The notes: generated by a model not told the origin, from the letters alone. 64,000 bases of DNA from Nocardioides aquaticus (GCF_018459925.1 NZ_CP075371.1:248001-312000), one strand, 5' to 3'. Shown: positions 44,984 through 54,070, numbered from the stretch's first letter. Numbers and translations: made by a program.

Positions 44984-45557
44984 CGGCGGGGCGGGGCTCG
45001 CCGAGCGGGCGCGCGGTGACCACGACGTTGCTGCGGTAGACCGCGCCGTCCCACTCGGTGCAGGAGACCAGCACCAGCCGACCGTCCCCGCGGTCCTGGC
45101 CGAAGAGCTCCTCGGTGCGCGCCGCGACCTCGTCGCGGCCGAGCGTCTCGACGTCGGTCACCCGGTAGCGCATCAGGCCCTCGTCGGTCCGCAGGTCGAC
45201 GCGGGCGCCGGGGCGTACGGCCGGGAGCCGGTCGAGCACGCCGCCGCCGGTGTGCACGGCGTGGCCGGTGAGCACCGTCTGCCCGGCGTCCGCGCCCGGC
45301 TCGGCGCTGGCGTCCCACCAGCCGACCCGGTCGACGTCCTCGGGAGGGTCGAGGACCCGGTCGGCCGAGACCGCGACCGGGTCGATCCCGGCCTCGACGC
45401 CCAGCGAGGGCACGACGACCTGCACCGGCACGCTCGGCGGCAGCGAGCGGAAGGCGCTCGGCTCGCCGCCGTCGTCGTTCAGGACCAGCAGGACCACGGC
45501 CACGACCGCCGCGGCCGCCAGCAGCAGGCGGGTGAGCCCGCCCAGGGCCGCGGCCAC
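44973..45557 (-). CDS. Class F-like sortase
   Basis: A 194-aa protein with an N-terminal membrane anchor (LLLAAAAVVAVVLLVL) and a sortase beta-barrel. The catalytic His is in VLTGHAVHTGGG, Cys in LVLVSCTEW and Arg in YRSNVVVTA. It cleaves a C-terminal sorting signal and attaches proteins to the wall. GTG 45557 lies two bases after the upstream stop. The gene next door encodes a plausible substrate with an APDTG signal. Confidence 0.88.
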   Translation of the reverse strand: MAAALGGLTRLLLAAAAVVAVVLLVLNDDGGEPSAFRSLPPSVPVQVVVPSLGVEAGIDPVAVSADRVLDPPEDVDRVGWWDASAEPGADAGQTVLTGHAVHTGGGVLDRLPAVRPGARVDLRTDEGLMRYRVTDVETLGRDEVAARTEELFGQDRGDGRLVLVSCTEWDGAVYRSNVVVTARPLGEPRPAARL

Positions 45558-45559
45558 GC

Positions 45560-46855
45560 TCAGCCGTCCCGCCCGGGGCGACGCCCCACGCCGGCGGCCA
45601 GGGCGAGCGCGACCAGACCGGCCAGGGCGGCGACGCCGGTGCCGGACAGGCCCGTGTCGGGAGCGGTGGCCACACCGGCGGGCACCACGGTGGGGGTGCG
45701 CGGGGCGGGCTCGGGTCGCGGCTGCGGGTCGGGGGCCGGGTCCGGCGTGGGCGTGGGCTGCGCCGTGGTGACCTGGCCGCTCGGGCCGCAGGCCGACTCG
45801 CCGATCTGCAGCGAGACCGCGGAGGCGCCGAGCTGCTCGGCGGCGACCGGGAGCACCTGCGCGTCGAGCGCCGTGACCGTGATCTGGTCGGCGCCCTGGC
45901 GGACCTGCTTGTTCAGCGTGACGTCGAGCAGGTTCTGCTCCAGGGGCGCGAGCTGCTCGCTGATCTGGGCCAGGGCCGCGTCGATCGCCGCGTTCTTTGC
46001 CGCCTCGGCCAGGGGAGCCAGTCCTCCGTCGAGGCCGGACGTGAACTGCGCGATCAGCGCGCCGCGCACCTTCTCCGAGACCGCGCCCAGGTCGGTGACG
46101 ACCTTGGTGTTCGGCGCGGGGTTCACGGGCAGCCGGACGAGCTCGACCGGCTCGCCCTGGAACTGGGCGTAGGCGCGGGCCCCGACGATGCTCGCGCTGC
46201 CCTGGGCCGTGCCGGGCCCGGAGGTGCACCGGCTCTGGACCGCCCCGAGGTCGACGAAGAGGCCGGGGTTCCCGAGCTGGGTCGAGACCTGGTCGACCGC
46301 GTCGTTGAAGGCGTCGGTCAGCACCTCTAGCTGGCCGGGGTCGAGCGGCACCGGGAGGTCGTCCGGGCCGACCGGCAGGCCCCCGTCCGGCGCGCCGAGC
46401 CCGTCGAGCAGCGCCGCGAGGTCCAGCGTGCCGGCCGACAGCTGCAGCGTCTGCCCGCCCTGCAGGCAGCTGCCCTCGCCCACGCCGACCACGGTGGCGC
46501 CGTCGCCGGCGAGCCCGGCGCAGGCCTCGGAGTAGCCGCGGCCGTCCTGGACCCGGGTCCGCGCGTCCTGGGCCAGGGTGCCCGCGGAGGCGACGCCGAG
46601 GCCGGGAAGTGCGACGGCCGGGCTGTTCGAGCCGGAGGTCTGCTCGGTGTCGCCGTCGTGGGTGGAGCGGAAGCTGCCGGAGTCCGCCGGGTTGCCTGCC
46701 ACGCTGACCCGGACGGCCGTACCGGACGCCTGGGCGACCGTCGCCGCGGCCGCGGGGGCGCCGCTGAGGCCGACCAGGGCGGCGGCGCCGGCGAGGGCCA
46801 CGACGCCGCGCGCGGTGCGCACCCGTCGTGCTGCGGGGCGGGCGGTCTGCGTCAT
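45560..46855 (-). CDS. Secreted surface protein with sortase-type C-terminus
   Basis: A 431-aa protein. Signal peptide about 1-38 (AGAAALVGLSGAPAAAA). The ectodomain is rich in Gly/Ala/Asp with few Cys (about six), then a Pro-rich stalk (PTPTPDPAPDPQPRPEPAP) and a terminal signal: APDTG, a hydrophobic helix (VAALAGLVALALAAGVG) and RRPGRDG. This is the LPXTG-type layout with a degenerate motif. It is co-transcribed with the sortase two bases downstream. Ectodomain function unknown. Confidence 0.8.
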   Translation of the reverse strand: MTQTARPAARRVRTARGVVALAGAAALVGLSGAPAAAATVAQASGTAVRVSVAGNPADSGSFRSTHDGDTEQTSGSNSPAVALPGLGVASAGTLAQDARTRVQDGRGYSEACAGLAGDGATVVGVGEGSCLQGGQTLQLSAGTLDLAALLDGLGAPDGGLPVGPDDLPVPLDPGQLEVLTDAFNDAVDQVSTQLGNPGLFVDLGAVQSRCTSGPGTAQGSASIVGARAYAQFQGEPVELVRLPVNPAPNTKVVTDLGAVSEKVRGALIAQFTSGLDGGLAPLAEAAKNAAIDAALAQISEQLAPLEQNLLDVTLNKQVRQGADQITVTALDAQVLPVAAEQLGASAVSLQIGESACGPSGQVTTAQPTPTPDPAPDPQPRPEPAPRTPTVVPAGVATAPDTGLSGTGVAALAGLVALALAAGVGRRPGRDG

Positions 46856-47007
46856 GCGTCCTCCTGGTCTCCGGGCCCGGACGGCGTCGGTGACGCGGGC
46901 CTCGTACGGGTGAACGACCGTGCACCGTCCGGGTTACGAGACCGCGCGGCCTCGCCCGTCTCGCCGGGGGGACGTGACCTCCGCCGGGAAGCCTCGTTGG
47001 GGACCGC

Positions 47008-48531
47008 ATGGAGCGAACAGTGCGCACCCTGATGACCACCGGGACCGCCGTCCTGGCCCTCGCCGCCGGCGCTGCCGGGGTGACGGCCCCCGGCGCCTCG
47101 GCCTCGTCGGCAGCCCCGTCGGCAGCCCCGTCGGCAGCCCCGTCCGCTGCCCCGGCGGCCGCGGGAGACGGCCTCGCGCCGGTCTCCGACTACCTCGGGC
47201 GGACCCTCGGCGGCCTGACCGGGTCCACGACCGTGCTGGTCCACGGCTCGTCGCTGCAGGCCGCGCGGGACGCGATCGGCGCGACCGGGATGACCCCACG
47301 ACACGCCTTCGAGGCGATCGACGTGGTCGCGGCCCAGGGCACGAAGGCGCAGGTCCAGGCCGTGCGTGCCGAGCCCGGCGTGACCTACGTCGAGGGCAAC
47401 GCACCCATCGACCTCACCCAGGAGACCTCGAACCAGGCCACCCGCGGGGCCGAGGCCGCCGCCACCCTGACCGGCGCCGACGGCTCCGCGCTGACCGGCG
47501 AGGGCGTCTCGGTCGCCGTCATCGACTCCGGCGTCGACCCGAACCACCCGTACTTCCGCGAGGCCGACGGCTCCTCGGCCGTGGTGGCCAGCCTGAAGAC
47601 GCTGTGCGACCCGACCGAGACGCTGTGCGAGGTCGTCGAGACCGGTCCGCTCGTGGACACCGACACGCTCTCCGGCGGCGGGCACGGCACCCACGTCAGC
47701 GGCATCGTCGCCGGCCGCCCGACCACGCTCAGCGACGGCGGGACGCTCCAGGGCGCCGCCCCGGGCGCGAACGTGGTGTCGCTGTCGACCGGCGCCGTGC
47801 TGTTCATCGTCGGCGCCGACATGGCCCTGGAGTGGGTCCTGGAGAACCACGCCGCGCCGTGCGGCGAGGGCGTGCCGGCGAGCACCTGCCCGCCGATCAA
47901 GGTCACCAACAACTCCTACGGGCCCACCGGCGGCGGTGAGTTCGACCCGCAGAGCGCCACGGCCAAGCTGCAGCGCGCGCTGGTCGACGAGGGCGTGGTG
48001 ACCGTGTGGGCCAACGGCAACGACGGGGGCGACGGCACGGCGAACCTGTCCAACCCGCCCGGCCAGGACCCCACCGGCGGCATCCTGTCGGTGGCCTCCT
48101 ACTTCGACCAGGACACCGGCACCCGCGACGGGGTCGTCTCCGACTACTCCTCGCGCGGCCTCGCCGGCGACCAGGCGACCTACCCCGACGTGAGCGCCCC
48201 GGGGGAGGCCATCACCTCGTCGTGCCGGCCCTACCTGCCGATCTGCTCGACCGGGCTGGACTTCCGCAACGGCCCCGGCCCGCTGGACGTGGGCACCTTC
48301 AACACCATCAGCGGCACCTCGATGGCGGCGCCGCACGTCGCCGGCATCGTGGCCCAGCTGTTCCAGGCCGACCCGACCGCGACGCCGGCCGAGGTGGAGG
48401 CGGCGCTGAAGACGAGCGCCCACCAGTACACCGACGGCGCCGCCTACGAGCCCGGCGCCCTGGGCACGACCTCGTTCGACAAGGGCTACGGACTCGTCGA
48501 CGTGGTCGCGGCCGTCGAGGCGCTGCGCTGA
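47008..48531 (+). CDS. Secreted S8 family serine peptidase (subtilase)
   Basis: A 507-aa exported protease. Signal peptide about 1-33, a short Ser/Ala/Pro repeat, then an inhibitor-I9-like propeptide (STTVLVHGSSLQAARDAI to VTYVEGN, about 70-130). The catalytic domain has Asp in VAVIDSGVDPNHP, His in GGGHGTHVSGIVAG, the oxyanion Asn region NNSYGP, and Ser in ISGTSMAAPHVAGI. Four or more Cys suggest disulfides. It probably matures outside the cell. Followed by a strong GC hairpin at 48543-48566. Confidence 0.94.
   Translation: MERTVRTLMTTGTAVLALAAGAAGVTAPGASASSAAPSAAPSAAPSAAPAAAGDGLAPVSDYLGRTLGGLTGSTTVLVHGSSLQAARDAIGATGMTPRHAFEAIDVVAAQGTKAQVQAVRAEPGVTYVEGNAPIDLTQETSNQATRGAEAAATLTGADGSALTGEGVSVAVIDSGVDPNHPYFREADGSSAVVASLKTLCDPTETLCEVVETGPLVDTDTLSGGGHGTHVSGIVAGRPTTLSDGGTLQGAAPGANVVSLSTGAVLFIVGADMALEWVLENHAAPCGEGVPASTCPPIKVTNNSYGPTGGGEFDPQSATAKLQRALVDEGVVTVWANGNDGGDGTANLSNPPGQDPTGGILSVASYFDQDTGTRDGVVSDYSSRGLAGDQATYPDVSAPGEAITSSCRPYLPICSTGLDFRNGPGPLDVGTFNTISGTSMAAPHVAGIVAQLFQADPTATPAEVEAALKTSAHQYTDGAAYEPGALGTTSFDKGYGLVDVVAAVEALR
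47106..47153. repeat. 12-bp minisatellite after the subtilase signal peptide
   Basis: Three perfect 12-bp units GTCGGCAGCCCC (47106-47141) and one degenerate unit, giving a SAAP-type residue repeat between signal peptide and propeptide. Confidence 0.85.
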
Positions 48532-48542
48532 GGCGCTGACCC

Positions 48543-48566
48543 GGCGGCGGGCCCGCGCCCGCCGCC
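48543..48566 (+). terminator. GC-rich hairpin after subtilase gene
   Basis: A perfect 10-bp stem (GGCGGCGGGC, loop CCGC, GCCCGCCGCC) twelve bases after the stop. No U-tract follows, as is usual for high-GC actinobacterial terminators. A second weaker repeat (48575-48581 with 48606-48612) follows. Confidence 0.7.
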
Positions 48567-48637
48567 CCCCGATCGAGGGGCTCTTCCGGACATGGGGCCG
48601 GAGGGGCCCCTCCTGGGCGTCCGGCTACGGTCGCCGC

Positions 48638-49150
48638 ATGAGCCCCGCCGCGCTGCTGGTCGAGATCTTCGGCCGTGTCCAGGAGAACGCCCTCGCCGCC
48701 GTCGACGGGCTGACGCCCGAGCAGCTGGCGCAGCGGCCCGTGTCCGCCCGCGACGACGCGAACCCGGTCGGCTGGCTGGTCTGGCACCTCGCCCGGGTGC
48801 AGGACGACCACGTCGCCGACGTCGCCGGCCACGAGCAGGTGTGGACCGCCGACGGGTGGGCGCGCCGCTTCGACCTGCCCCTCGACGACGCCGACATCGG
48901 CTACGGCCACACCACCGAGGAGGTCGGGCTCGTCCGGGCGGACGCCGACCTGCTGGCCGGCTACCTGCGCGCGGTGCACGCGCGCTCGGCGGCGTACCTC
49001 TCCGGCCTCGCGCCCGCCGACCTCGACCGCGTCGTCGACGAGCGCTGGGACCCCCCGGTGACCCTCGGCGTACGCCTGGTCAGCGTGGGCGACGACGGCA
49101 CGCAGCACGCCGGGCAGGCGGCGTACGCCCGGGGCCTGCTCGGTCTGTAG
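48638..49150 (+). CDS. DinB/DUF664 four-helix family protein
   Basis: A 170-aa helical protein. Metal-ligand-type His residues appear in NPVGWLVWHLARVQDDHVAD and near the end in DGTQHAGQAAYARGLL, the DinB layout of three His on separate helices. Relatives are thiol-dependent S-transferases (bacillithiol, mycothiol) and others of unknown role; mycothiol use would fit an actinobacterium but is inferred. Confidence 0.8.
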   Translation: MSPAALLVEIFGRVQENALAAVDGLTPEQLAQRPVSARDDANPVGWLVWHLARVQDDHVADVAGHEQVWTADGWARRFDLPLDDADIGYGHTTEEVGLVRADADLLAGYLRAVHARSAAYLSGLAPADLDRVVDERWDPPVTLGVRLVSVGDDGTQHAGQAAYARGLLGL

Positions 49151-49154
49151 ACTC

Positions 49155-49285
49155 CTCCACGAGGGGAGTACCTCACCCAAGCCCGACCCGGTCAGTACGA
49201 CGATCCCCAGCGGTCGTCCCGGGCGGCGCCGGACCCGCCTGCAGCTCCTGCGCGTGGATCCCCGGTCGAGGGAGACCTCAGGTCT
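49155..49285 (+). promoter_or_regulatory. Probable yybP-ykoY (manganese) riboswitch upstream of terC
   Basis: The leader has GAGGGGAGTACCTC (49161-49174), GGTCAGTACGACGATCCCC in the middle, GGATCCCC later, and ends with GGGAGACCTCAGG (about 49270-49282). The GGGGAGTA and GGAGACCT blocks match the two conserved ends of the yybP-ykoY element, often found before terC genes. The terC ribosome binding site AGGAG follows at about 49300. Confidence 0.7.
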
Positions 49286-49312
49286 GCAGTCACGCCTGAG
49301 GAGAACCCCGTC

Positions 49313-50326
49313 TTGGACACCATCGGCACGCCCACGCTCTGGACGGTGACCCTGGTCGCCGTCGTCGCGCTGCTCGCACTCGACTTCGCCCTCACCCGCA
49401 AGCCGCACGAGGTCTCGATGAAGGAGGCCGTCGGCTGGTCGGCGTTCTACGTCGCGCTGCCGCTGGCCTTCGGCGTGTGGGTCTGGTCGGTGCACGGCGG
49501 CCAGACCGGGCTGGAGTACTACACCGGCTACCTCGTCGAGAAGTCGCTCAGCGTCGACAACCTCTTCGTCTTCATGCTCCTGCTCGGCGCCTTCGCCGTC
49601 CCCCGCGCGCTGCAGCAGCGGGTCCTGCTCTTCGGGATCATCGGGGCGCTGGTGCTGCGCGGCATCTTCATCGCCGTCGGTGCCGCCGCCCTCGACGCGT
49701 TCGACTGGGTCTTCCTGGTCTTCGGCCTGATCCTGCTGGCCACCGGCGTCAAGCTGCTCCGCGACGCGGTCAAGGGCCACGAGCAGTCGGTCGACATCTC
49801 CGAGATGCGGGTCGTGCGGCTGCTCAACCGCTTCTTCCCCGTCACCGACGACTACGAGGGCACCAAGTTCAGCGTGGTGCGCGACGGCAAGCGGTTCGTC
49901 ACCCCGCTGCTGGTCGTCGTGGTCGCCGTCTTCGCCACCGACGTCGTCTTCGCGGTCGACTCCGTGCCGGCCGTCTTCGGGATCACCGGAGACCCGTACC
50001 TGGTCTTCGCCACGAACGCCTTCGCCCTGCTCGGGCTGCGGGCGCTCTACTTCGTGCTCGAGGGCGCGCTGTCCAAGCTGGTGCACCTGTCCTACGGCCT
50101 GGCCGCGATCCTGCTCTTCATCGGCGTCAAGCTGGTCCTGCACTGGGGCCACATCGTGAACCCGAGCGTCCCGGAGATCCCGACCCTGGCCTCGCTGGGC
50201 GTGATCGTCGGCATCCTGGTGCTGGTCACCACGACCAGCCTGCTGGCCGACAAGCGCAAGCAGCGCGCGCTCGCCGGTCGCGACGACGACCGCGACCAGC
50301 GGGACCAGGAGTCCGTCGGGTCCTGA
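49313..50326 (+). CDS. TerC family integral membrane protein
   Basis: A 337-aa protein with about eight to nine helices. Conserved TerC blocks are LEYYTGYLVEKSLSVDNLFV, RVLLFGIIGALVLRGIFI and VFATDVVFAVDSVPAVFGIT with the buried acidic residues thought to pass metal ions, and NAFALLGLRALYFVLEG. The family exports Mn2+ or supports tellurium resistance. TTG start with AGGAG upstream. The C-terminal tail is highly charged. Control by a Mn riboswitch is likely. Confidence 0.92.
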   Translation: MDTIGTPTLWTVTLVAVVALLALDFALTRKPHEVSMKEAVGWSAFYVALPLAFGVWVWSVHGGQTGLEYYTGYLVEKSLSVDNLFVFMLLLGAFAVPRALQQRVLLFGIIGALVLRGIFIAVGAAALDAFDWVFLVFGLILLATGVKLLRDAVKGHEQSVDISEMRVVRLLNRFFPVTDDYEGTKFSVVRDGKRFVTPLLVVVVAVFATDVVFAVDSVPAVFGITGDPYLVFATNAFALLGLRALYFVLEGALSKLVHLSYGLAAILLFIGVKLVLHWGHIVNPSVPEIPTLASLGVIVGILVLVTTTSLLADKRKQRALAGRDDDRDQRDQESVGS

Positions 50327-50327
50327 C

Positions 50328-51203
50328 CTACCGGGTCGCCCCCTCGAGCTCGGCCACGTCGTCGGCGGACAGCACGACGTCGCGGACGGCGAAGTTCTGC
50401 TCGAGGTGGGCGCGCCGGGAGGTGCCGGGGATCAGCGCGACGTGGTCGGCGTGCGCCAGCAGCCAGGCCAGGCCGACCTGGGCCGGGGTGGCGCCGAGGC
50501 GCTCGGCGACGGTCAGCACGGTCGGGTCCTCGGTCACCTTCGGCAGCCCCGGGAAGGCCGAGCCGAGCGGGAAGTACGGCACGTACGCCACCCCGGCCCG
50601 CCCGCACAGCTCCAGGACGTCCTCGTCGGAGCGGTCCAGCAGGCTGTAGGCGTTCTGCACGCAGACCACGTCGGCCTCGGCGATCGCCTGCTCGACCTGG
50701 GCCAGGCTGGCGGTCGAGATGCCGACGCCGGCGATCTTGCCCTCCTCGCGCAGCGCCACCATCTCGCCGAGCTGCTCGGCGAGCGGGACCTGCTGGTCGG
50801 GGGGCAGCGGGTGGGCCGCGTCCGGCAGTCGCAGGTTGACCGCCCCGAGCCGCTCCGCGCCGAGCGTGCGCAGGTTGTCCTCGACCGCGGCGCGCAGCTG
50901 CTCGGGCCGCTGGGCGGGCGGCCAGCCGCCGTCCTCGTCGCGCGTCGCCCCGACCTTGGAGACCAGGACGAGCTCCTCGGCGTACGGGTGCAGCGCCTCG
51001 CGGATCAGCTCGTTGGCGACCGCCGGCCCGTAGAACTGCGCGGTGTCGACGTGGTCGACCCCCAGCTCGACCGCGCGGCGCAGGACGGCCAGCGCCTCCT
51101 CCCGGTCCCGGGGCGGGCCCATCACCCCCGGCCCGGGCAGCTGCATGGCGCCGAAGCCGACGCGGTGCACGGTCAGGGGTCCGAGGTCCACGGTGTCGCT
51201 CAC
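50328..51203 (-). CDS. Aldo/keto reductase
   Basis: A 291-aa AKR barrel. The catalytic Asp/Tyr are in HVDTAQFYGPAVANELI and the Lys in LVLVSKVG. The usual active-site His loop is replaced by VNLRLPD, as in one AKR subgroup, which may lower classical carbonyl reduction. The NADPH phosphate-binding end is IPGTSRRAHLEQN. GTG 51203 is chosen because it begins the conserved first strand; the site upstream is weak. Confidence 0.9.
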   Translation of the reverse strand: MSDTVDLGPLTVHRVGFGAMQLPGPGVMGPPRDREEALAVLRRAVELGVDHVDTAQFYGPAVANELIREALHPYAEELVLVSKVGATRDEDGGWPPAQRPEQLRAAVEDNLRTLGAERLGAVNLRLPDAAHPLPPDQQVPLAEQLGEMVALREEGKIAGVGISTASLAQVEQAIAEADVVCVQNAYSLLDRSDEDVLELCGRAGVAYVPYFPLGSAFPGLPKVTEDPTVLTVAERLGATPAQVGLAWLLAHADHVALIPGTSRRAHLEQNFAVRDVVLSADDVAELEGATR

Positions 51204-51269
51204 CCGCGCGACGCTACGGAGGCCGCCGCGCCTGGCGCTCACCCCCGGGTACGGCGATAGCGTCCTCGG

Positions 51270-51764
51270 ATGAGTGATGACACCGACCGCACGGCCCTGC
51301 ACCAGGACGGGTTCTGCGACGTCGTCGTGGAGATCCCCCGGGGGAGCCGCAACAAGTACGAGGCCACCGACGACGGCGTGATCTGGTTCGACCGGCGCCT
51401 GGGCGGGCCGGCCGGCTTCCCGGGCGACTACGGCTACGTCATCGGCGCGGAGGGCGAGGACGGCGACGCGCTCGACGCGCTGGTGCTGCTCGAGGAGGCG
51501 ACCTTCCCCGGGGTGCACATGCGCTGCCGGGTGATCGGGGCGTACCTGCTCGAGGTCGGCGGGGAGGCCGAGACCAAGCTGATCGTCGTGCCGGACAAGG
51601 ACCACCACGCCGACCACCTGCGCGACCTCGGTGACCTGTCGACGGCCTTCCTCGACGAGCTGGACGCGTTCTTCGCCGCCTACCGGATGCTCGAGTCCAA
51701 GGGCGTCGAGGTGCGCGAGCGCCAGGGACGCGACGCCGCGGTGGCGATGCTCACCGGTCCGTGA
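51270..51764 (+). CDS. ppa: Family I inorganic pyrophosphatase
   Basis: A 164-aa soluble pyrophosphatase, normal size for bacterial family I. Active-site blocks: VVVEIPRGSRNKYE, GFPGDYGYVIG, the metal-binding DGDALDALVLL, and VVPDKDHHADHL. It hydrolyses PPi from biosynthetic reactions such as adenosyl and nucleotidyl transfer. No strong ribosome binding site; possibly leaderless. Confidence 0.94.
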   Translation: MSDDTDRTALHQDGFCDVVVEIPRGSRNKYEATDDGVIWFDRRLGGPAGFPGDYGYVIGAEGEDGDALDALVLLEEATFPGVHMRCRVIGAYLLEVGGEAETKLIVVPDKDHHADHLRDLGDLSTAFLDELDAFFAAYRMLESKGVEVRERQGRDAAVAMLTGP

Positions 51765-51810
51765 CCGACGGGCTCCGCCACCGCGGTGGTGGGGCGGGGC
51801 GTTGCGGTGC

Positions 51811-52716
51811 TCAGACGACGGGCACGGCGGGCACCTCGACGCCCTGGCGCTCGAGGGCCCGGGTGCGCTGCTCCTGCTTGACCGCCCAGGTGATGCCGGA
51901 GATCCACAGGACGAAGAGGAACGCGGCGGCGACCCCGACGGTGGCGCCGGTGGCGCCGAGGGACTCCAGGATGGTCTTGGAGTTCGTCAGGATGATCAGG
52001 CCGCCGGCGGCCACGCCGAGGACGCGCGCCGGCAGGATCTTCACCAGGTAGGCCGCGATCGGCGCGGCGACCACGCCACCGATCAGCAGCGCGAGGGCGT
52101 AGCCCCAGAGGATGCCCTGCGAGCCGAGGCCGATCAGGAACCCGAGCGAGCCGCCGACGGCGACCACGAACTCCGAGGTGTCGATCGAGCCGACCACCTT
52201 GCGGGGCTCCAGGCGGCCCGAGGAGAGCAGCGTCGTGGTGCCCACCGGGCCCCAGCCGCCGCCACCGATGGAGTCCATGGCGCCGCCGAAGAGGCCCATC
52301 GGCATCAGCATCCGCGCCGAGGGGCGCGCCTTGAAGGTCGGACGGCGACCGCCCAGCACCAGGAACCGGTAGATCACGTAGACGCCGAGGGCCAGCAGGA
52401 TGCCGGCGACCCACGGCTTCGCGGTGTCGCCGTCGAGGCTCGAGAGGAACGTCGCGCCGGCGAAGGCGCCGACGAAGCCGGGCCCGGCCAGGATCAGCAC
52501 GGTGCGCCAGTCGACGTTGCCGAGCTTGTGGTGGGAGAACCCGGAGACCAGCGAGGTGCCGATCTCGGAGAAGTGGACGGCGGCCGAGGCGGCGGCCGGG
52601 GCGACCCCGACGGCCAGCAGCATGGTCGACGACGTGACGCCGTAGGCCATGCCGAGGGAGCCGTCGATGAGCTGGGCGAGGAAGCCCACGAAGCCGAGGA
52701 CGATGAGCTTGCGCAT
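51811..52716 (-). CDS. Sulfite exporter TauE/SafE family protein
   Basis: A 301-aa membrane protein with about eight helices and the two half-repeats of the family (IVLGFVGFLAQLIDGSLGMA; GGAMDSIGGGGWGPVGTTTL with its Gly-rich re-entrant loop). Members export sulfite, sulfonates or other organic anions. The C-terminus is cytosolic and charged. The upstream spacer is unusually AT-rich. Confidence 0.88.
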   Translation of the reverse strand: MRKLIVLGFVGFLAQLIDGSLGMAYGVTSSTMLLAVGVAPAAASAAVHFSEIGTSLVSGFSHHKLGNVDWRTVLILAGPGFVGAFAGATFLSSLDGDTAKPWVAGILLALGVYVIYRFLVLGGRRPTFKARPSARMLMPMGLFGGAMDSIGGGGWGPVGTTTLLSSGRLEPRKVVGSIDTSEFVVAVGGSLGFLIGLGSQGILWGYALALLIGGVVAAPIAAYLVKILPARVLGVAAGGLIILTNSKTILESLGATGATVGVAAAFLFVLWISGITWAVKQEQRTRALERQGVEVPAVPVV

Positions 52717-52744
52717 GAGGAAGACCTTCTGGGACGAGCGACAG

Positions 52745-52800
52745 GAGTGACTCGACCCAAAAGGCTAAGTCGGTTGAAATAGTAGACATAGACGACATCA
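52745..52800 (-). promoter_or_regulatory. AT-rich promoter-like spacer before the TauE gene
   Basis: The stretch AAGTCGGTTGAAATAGTAG (52766-52784, plus strand) is far more AT-rich than its surroundings and reads CTACTATTTCAACCGACTT on the coding strand. It is the likely promoter/operator of the sulfur-anion exporter. No symmetry strong enough to name a regulator. Confidence 0.4.
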
Positions 52801-52842
52801 GTCGTCCACTGCCGCTGGACCGCGGCGTGTCGGGCCGTCGCC

Positions 52843-54033
52843 TCAGCGGGTGCGGTCGTGCAGCGTCACGCCGTCCGCGAGCCGGTACGGCCGGGTGGCG
52901 ACGAGGGCGCCCACCGCGCGGCGCAGGCGGGAGACCTCGGCGCGCACCGCGACCTCGTGGTCGGCGTCGCCGTGCAGCGCCACGCTCAGCTCCCGCGCGC
53001 CCAGGCCGGCGGGCCCGGCGGCGTCGAGCAGGCGCAGGAGCTCGGCGTGGCGCGGGGTCAGGGGGCGGGTCCAGCTCTCCGCGGGGCCGCTGCCGGCGCC
53101 GGTCCGCACCCGCAGGCCCGGCTGCCTCCCGCCGTCGAGGTGCACCAGCTCGGCCTCCAGCCGGGTCGCGGCGCCCTGCGGTCGGACCAGCCACCCGCCG
53201 GGCAGCCGCACCGGGAGGCAGAGGCCGAGCCCCGGCACGGCCAGCGGCTGGTGCTCGCGGGGGGCGGCGATCCGGTCCCGGCCGGCATCGACGCCGGCGC
53301 GGTGCGCCACCCACCCGTGGTCGTCGACGACCAGCAGCGGCCCACCGCGACCCAGCGAGCCCTCGACCGAGGACCGCAGCCGGTGCAGGTCGTCCTGGTG
53401 CCGGCGCCAGAGCTGGTGCTCGGCCACCCGCACGGCGCTGGCCACCAGCGCGGCGAGCGCCGGGTGCAGGGTCAGCGCGGGTCCGCTGACGTCCACGACG
53501 CCGAGCAGCTCCCCGGTGCGGGGGTCGTGCAGCGGCGCGGCCGTGCAGTACCAGGGGTGCTGCTGGTGCTCGAAGTGCTCGGCGGAGAAGAGCTGGACCG
53601 CGGTGGCCTCGGCCAGCGCCGTGCCGATCGCGTTGGTGCCGACCGCGCCCTCGGTCCAGGTGGCGCCCTCGGCGAACCCCAGGCGGTCGGCCTGGCGCAG
53701 GACCCGGGCCGACCCCTCCCGCCACAGCAGCACCCCGTCGGCGTCGCAGACGACCATCACGAACTGGGAGGCGTCGGCGGTCGAGGTGAGCACCGCGCGC
53801 AGGTCGTCCACCACCAGGCGCAACGGACTGACGGACCGTCGGCGGGCGAGCTCGGCGGCGTCCCGCGGGTCCCGCACGTGGCTGCGGTCGGGGTCCAGCC
53901 CGAGCGCCAGGACCCGCTCCCAGGAGCGGGCGACCACGGCCCGCGGCGCCCGGTCCGGGCGACCGCCCGCCAGCACCACGTCGTGCGTGCGGGCCAGCTC
54001 GTGGGCCTGTCGGCCCAGGTCGACCCCGCTCAT
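52843..54033 (-). CDS. GAF-domain transcriptional regulator with C-terminal winged HTH
   Basis: A 396-aa regulator. Residues about 75-215 form an AcoR/MimR-type GAF sensor (FVMVVCDADGVLLWREGS, GFAEGATWTEGAVGTNAIG, HPWYCTAAPLHDP). There is no sigma-54 AAA+ domain. The C-terminus (about 325-390) is a winged HTH (LTPRHAELLRLLDAAGPAGL, VRAEVSRLRRAVGAL). It is divergent from the flavin monooxygenase gene and likely its regulator. Confidence 0.88.
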   Translation of the reverse strand: MSGVDLGRQAHELARTHDVVLAGGRPDRAPRAVVARSWERVLALGLDPDRSHVRDPRDAAELARRRSVSPLRLVVDDLRAVLTSTADASQFVMVVCDADGVLLWREGSARVLRQADRLGFAEGATWTEGAVGTNAIGTALAEATAVQLFSAEHFEHQQHPWYCTAAPLHDPRTGELLGVVDVSGPALTLHPALAALVASAVRVAEHQLWRRHQDDLHRLRSSVEGSLGRGGPLLVVDDHGWVAHRAGVDAGRDRIAAPREHQPLAVPGLGLCLPVRLPGGWLVRPQGAATRLEAELVHLDGGRQPGLRVRTGAGSGPAESWTRPLTPRHAELLRLLDAAGPAGLGARELSVALHGDADHEVAVRAEVSRLRRAVGALVATRPYRLADGVTLHDRTR

Positions 54034-54070
54034 GGCCCGAGGATAGGTCGCGACTGTGAGCCGCACCACA

